Below, piece by piece: positions 62,130-64,000 of a DNA stretch of 64,000 nt. The notes below the pieces were generated by a model that saw only the letters and a program-made list of their open reading frames with translations, was not told the DNA's origin and searched no databases. How positions within the stretch are numbered: position 1 is the stretch's first letter; each line of letters begins with the position of its first letter. Source of the DNA: an uncultured Porphyromonadaceae bacterium (GTDB lineage Bacteria; Bacteroidota; Bacteroidia; Bacteroidales; Muribaculaceae); contig CABUIC010000005.1 of NCBI GenBank assembly GCA_902491515.1, positions 62,001-126,000 on the forward strand, written 5' to 3'. A program made the position numbers and the translations under genes.

Positions 62130-62760
62130 ATACGACCTCGTGCTTGATATTATCGAGCATCCCGACAAATATTCTTCTGAACAGTTGGCCGAAATAATGT
62201 CGGAGCCGGAGACTCGCGAAATTTACAATCTGCTGTGTAAAACGGAATCAGCGATAAAAGACTCCGAAGAACCGGACGTCAGTAGCGAGTGGGAGAAATT
62301 CTCAGACTCTCGGTTAGTTCGCTCTCGCCGGGTATTCTCATGGTTTGGCAACCGTGCTGCATCAATCGCAGCCATTGTCGGCTCATCAATCGTGGCTGTC
62401 GCCGCCGGAATAGCAGTTACAGTGTCGGTAATCGACCATAAATCGGAACCGTTTGCTGAAAACACGGCTGTCGCGCCGTCTGCAGTAGCCATATCTACAG
62501 ATACGATAGCAACTAAGTGTGACACCGTCAATGTGTACATGACTCCTGTAATGTTTGAGAATGAGCCTCTTGAAAAAATCATGAATGAAGTTGCCAAAAC
62601 ATATAGGGTTGAAGTGAAATTCAAGGACGAGAATGTCGCTTCTCTGCATCTGTACTATAAGTTAGACCCGTCGCTAACGCTGAATGACGTGATAGAACAA
62701 CTCAACACTTTCGAGCAGATAAACATCAGACGAAACGGCAACACTCTAATCATTGACTGA
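62122..62760 (+). CDS. FecR-like anti-sigma factor with C-terminal STN/DUF4974 domain
   Basis: 212 residues. Short cytosolic N-terminus (LVLDIIEHPDKYSSEQLAEIM), one membrane helix (~85-110), and a periplasmic DUF4974-like end (MFENEPLEKIMNEVAKTYRV ... NDVIEQLNTFEQINIRRNGN). It is shorter than usual because the central FecR domain is nearly absent. Should hold the sigma factor until the barrel protein signals. Confidence 0.88.
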   Translation: MDKYDLVLDIIEHPDKYSSEQLAEIMSEPETREIYNLLCKTESAIKDSEEPDVSSEWEKFSDSRLVRSRRVFSWFGNRAASIAAIVGSSIVAVAAGIAVTVSVIDHKSEPFAENTAVAPSAVAISTDTIATKCDTVNVYMTPVMFENEPLEKIMNEVAKTYRVEVKFKDENVASLHLYYKLDPSLTLNDVIEQLNTFEQINIRRNGNTLIID

Positions 62761-62761
62761 A

Positions 62762-64000
62762 ATGCGAACCATCCTGACTATAATCTTGGCTGTGATGACA
62801 TTCATTTCAGCCAGCGCTTACAAATACGCCTATTCATTCGATAACACTCCTATATCGGAGGCCATTGTAAGAATAAGCAAAGATAACCCTGACGTCAATA
62901 TTTCCTTTATTTACAAGGAACTTGATAATTACCGTACTTCTGCCAAAATTGCCACCGATGATGTCTATACGGCATTACGTCAGACCATAGGACTGAACCC
63001 TGTATCCATTATTAACCAGGACGGCCATTACTATATTGAAGCGCTGCAACATGGACGCTTCATTTATCACGGAGCAGTAGTAGATGCCGATAATGAACCT
63101 ATTGTCGGTGCGTCTGTTATGATTCTCTCTCCAAGGGATTCAACGGTTGTTACCTATGGTATTTCAGATAGTGAAGGACACTTTTCTATCCCGTGTGATA
63201 AGAAAAATATCCTTGCAAAGTTTTACTGCATGGGGTATAAAACGGCCTTTGTAAACCAACCGCCTTTTGCTATAGGAAATGTAACGATGCAATATTCGCC
63301 CATACAGCTTTCAGCCGTTTCTGTAGAAGCTGATAATACGTCGTTAGCCTCAGACAAAAACATCTATATCCCGACTGCCCGACAGAAAAATGCAGCTCAG
63401 GATGCAACCGATTTATTGCGTCGCATGGCTATTCCACAACTGGTAATAAATCCTGCCGATAACAGTGTCAAGGACGTATTTGGCAACGATGTCAAGGTTT
63501 TCATTAACTATCAACTGTCTGCCTCGGACGAACTGAAAGGAATGAAAATGACAGATGTACGAAAAATTGAGTATCTTGAGTTCCCTACCGACCCACGTTT
63601 CAGGGGAGAGTCTCGCGTTGTCAATTTCATTGTTCAGGAATATGAATACGGCGGTTATACTAAGGCAAATGAAACATTCAGAACATTAAACGGCATCTTC
63701 AACAATACATCGATTTTCAGCCGATTTACTTATAAAAACATGACATATGATGTCTATGCCGAAAGTGACAATCAGGATTATCACCATGCCGGTTCAGACA
63801 ATATGGCTGTGTACAAGCTTGAAAACAATTCGGAGCACTTAACTGTCAGTCGCAAAGAGTCGTTTAAAGAATCAGACACAAGAAGCAATCAATTCCCCGT
63901 AACGTTCAGGGCAACATATAATACGCCTCGGTTTACAGCTCGCAACACATTGTCCTTTACTCATTTTTCCTCTCCCGAACAACAAACTTCCGGAGATTTA
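62762..64000 (+). CDS. STN-domain outer-membrane beta-barrel (TonB-receptor-like) protein, partial
   Basis: At least 413 residues, running off the right edge. Signal peptide (MRTILTIILAVMTFISASA); an N-terminal STN-like signalling domain (FDNTPISEAIVRISKDNPDV ... ALRQTIGLNPVSII); a carboxypeptidase-regulatory-like Ig domain (YHGAVVDADNEPIVGASVMI); then a plug-like region (AAQDATDLLRRMAIPQLVI) and first barrel strands. This is the OMP_b-brl_3 class. With the sigma and anti-sigma it forms a trans-envelope signalling unit. Starts two bases after the anti-sigma stop. Strikingly AT-rich. Confidence 0.9.
   Translation, partial: MRTILTIILAVMTFISASAYKYAYSFDNTPISEAIVRISKDNPDVNISFIYKELDNYRTSAKIATDDVYTALRQTIGLNPVSIINQDGHYYIEALQHGRFIYHGAVVDADNEPIVGASVMILSPRDSTVVTYGISDSEGHFSIPCDKKNILAKFYCMGYKTAFVNQPPFAIGNVTMQYSPIQLSAVSVEADNTSLASDKNIYIPTARQKNAAQDATDLLRRMAIPQLVINPADNSVKDVFGNDVKVFINYQLSASDELKGMKMTDVRKIEYLEFPTDPRFRGESRVVNFIVQEYEYGGYTKANETFRTLNGIFNNTSIFSRFTYKNMTYDVYAESDNQDYHHAGSDNMAVYKLENNSEHLTVSRKESFKESDTRSNQFPVTFRATYNTPRFTARNTLSFTHFSSPEQQTSGDL

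Overview
The window looks like a chromosomal piece of a GC-rich gut Bacteroidales bacterium, probably Muribaculaceae. The evidence is indirect: promoters of the Bacteroidota TTG-N19/21-TAnnTTTG type, lipoproteins with Bacteroidota-style lipoboxes, C-termini resembling type IX secretion (T9SS) sorting domains, an ECF sigma / DUF4974 anti-sigma / STN-barrel set, an rseC-rnfBCDGEA operon, and DUF4301, DUF5063 and DUF4412 proteins. No rRNA or taxonomic marker was compared, so the family is an inference.

Layout. 0-8 kb: the end of a CvfB-like RNA-binding protein, a multiply frameshifted secreted-protein pseudogene, and divergent M3 and M16 metallopeptidases. 8-8.7 kb: a RAYT (REP-associated Y1 transposase) gene bracketed by REP hairpins. 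8.8-17.5 kb: a cobalamin riboswitch with a terminator in its leader, then five exported proteins. Three of these carry BtuG-like beta-propellers, so this is a surface vitamin B12 capture operon without a TonB receptor in view. 17.5-22.5 kb: a barrel-gene remnant, a DUF4412 gene, an unknown exported protein, a LuxR-type regulator and a GH13 amylase-like protein with degenerate active-site motifs. 22.6-28 kb: rseC-rnfBCDGEA, with an in-frame amber codon in rnfE. 28-30.6 kb: a HigBA-type toxin-antitoxin pair, a tiny conserved-looking protein, a DUF308-like membrane protein and a HAD phosphatase.

30.8-36.4 kb (minus strand): a TPP-riboswitch thiamine operon thiS / thiE-like / thiE / thiG / thiH / thiF / tenA / thiD, with no thiC. 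36.5-42.2 kb: an RND tripartite efflux system. 42.3-44 kb: grpE-dnaJ. 44.5-49.5 kb: tRNA-Glu, then a 1325-residue TIR - membrane anchor - tandem-repeat protein overlapping an SDR-fold gene. 49.7-57.5 kb: fabD, tatA, a dicarboxylate/amino-acid symporter, DUF4301, gmk-nadD, DUF5063, an M18 aminopeptidase and a DUF805 protein. 57.6-61.3 kb: a BtuFCD-type ABC importer and a nitroreductase. 61.4-64 kb: an orphan sorting-domain fragment, then a visibly AT-richer ECF sigma / anti-sigma / outer-membrane barrel module that runs off the window.

The main cross-cutting signal is a REP family (GTAG followed by a GGACGCACG-loop-CGTGCGTCC hairpin). It is dispersed over the window, flanks and interrupts the RAYT gene, and lies inside or at the start of three other genes. 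Other points of interest are the TIR-repeat/SDR operon, the split rnfE, the inactive-looking GH13, and the B12-capture operon with a repeated propeller and a shuffled small domain.
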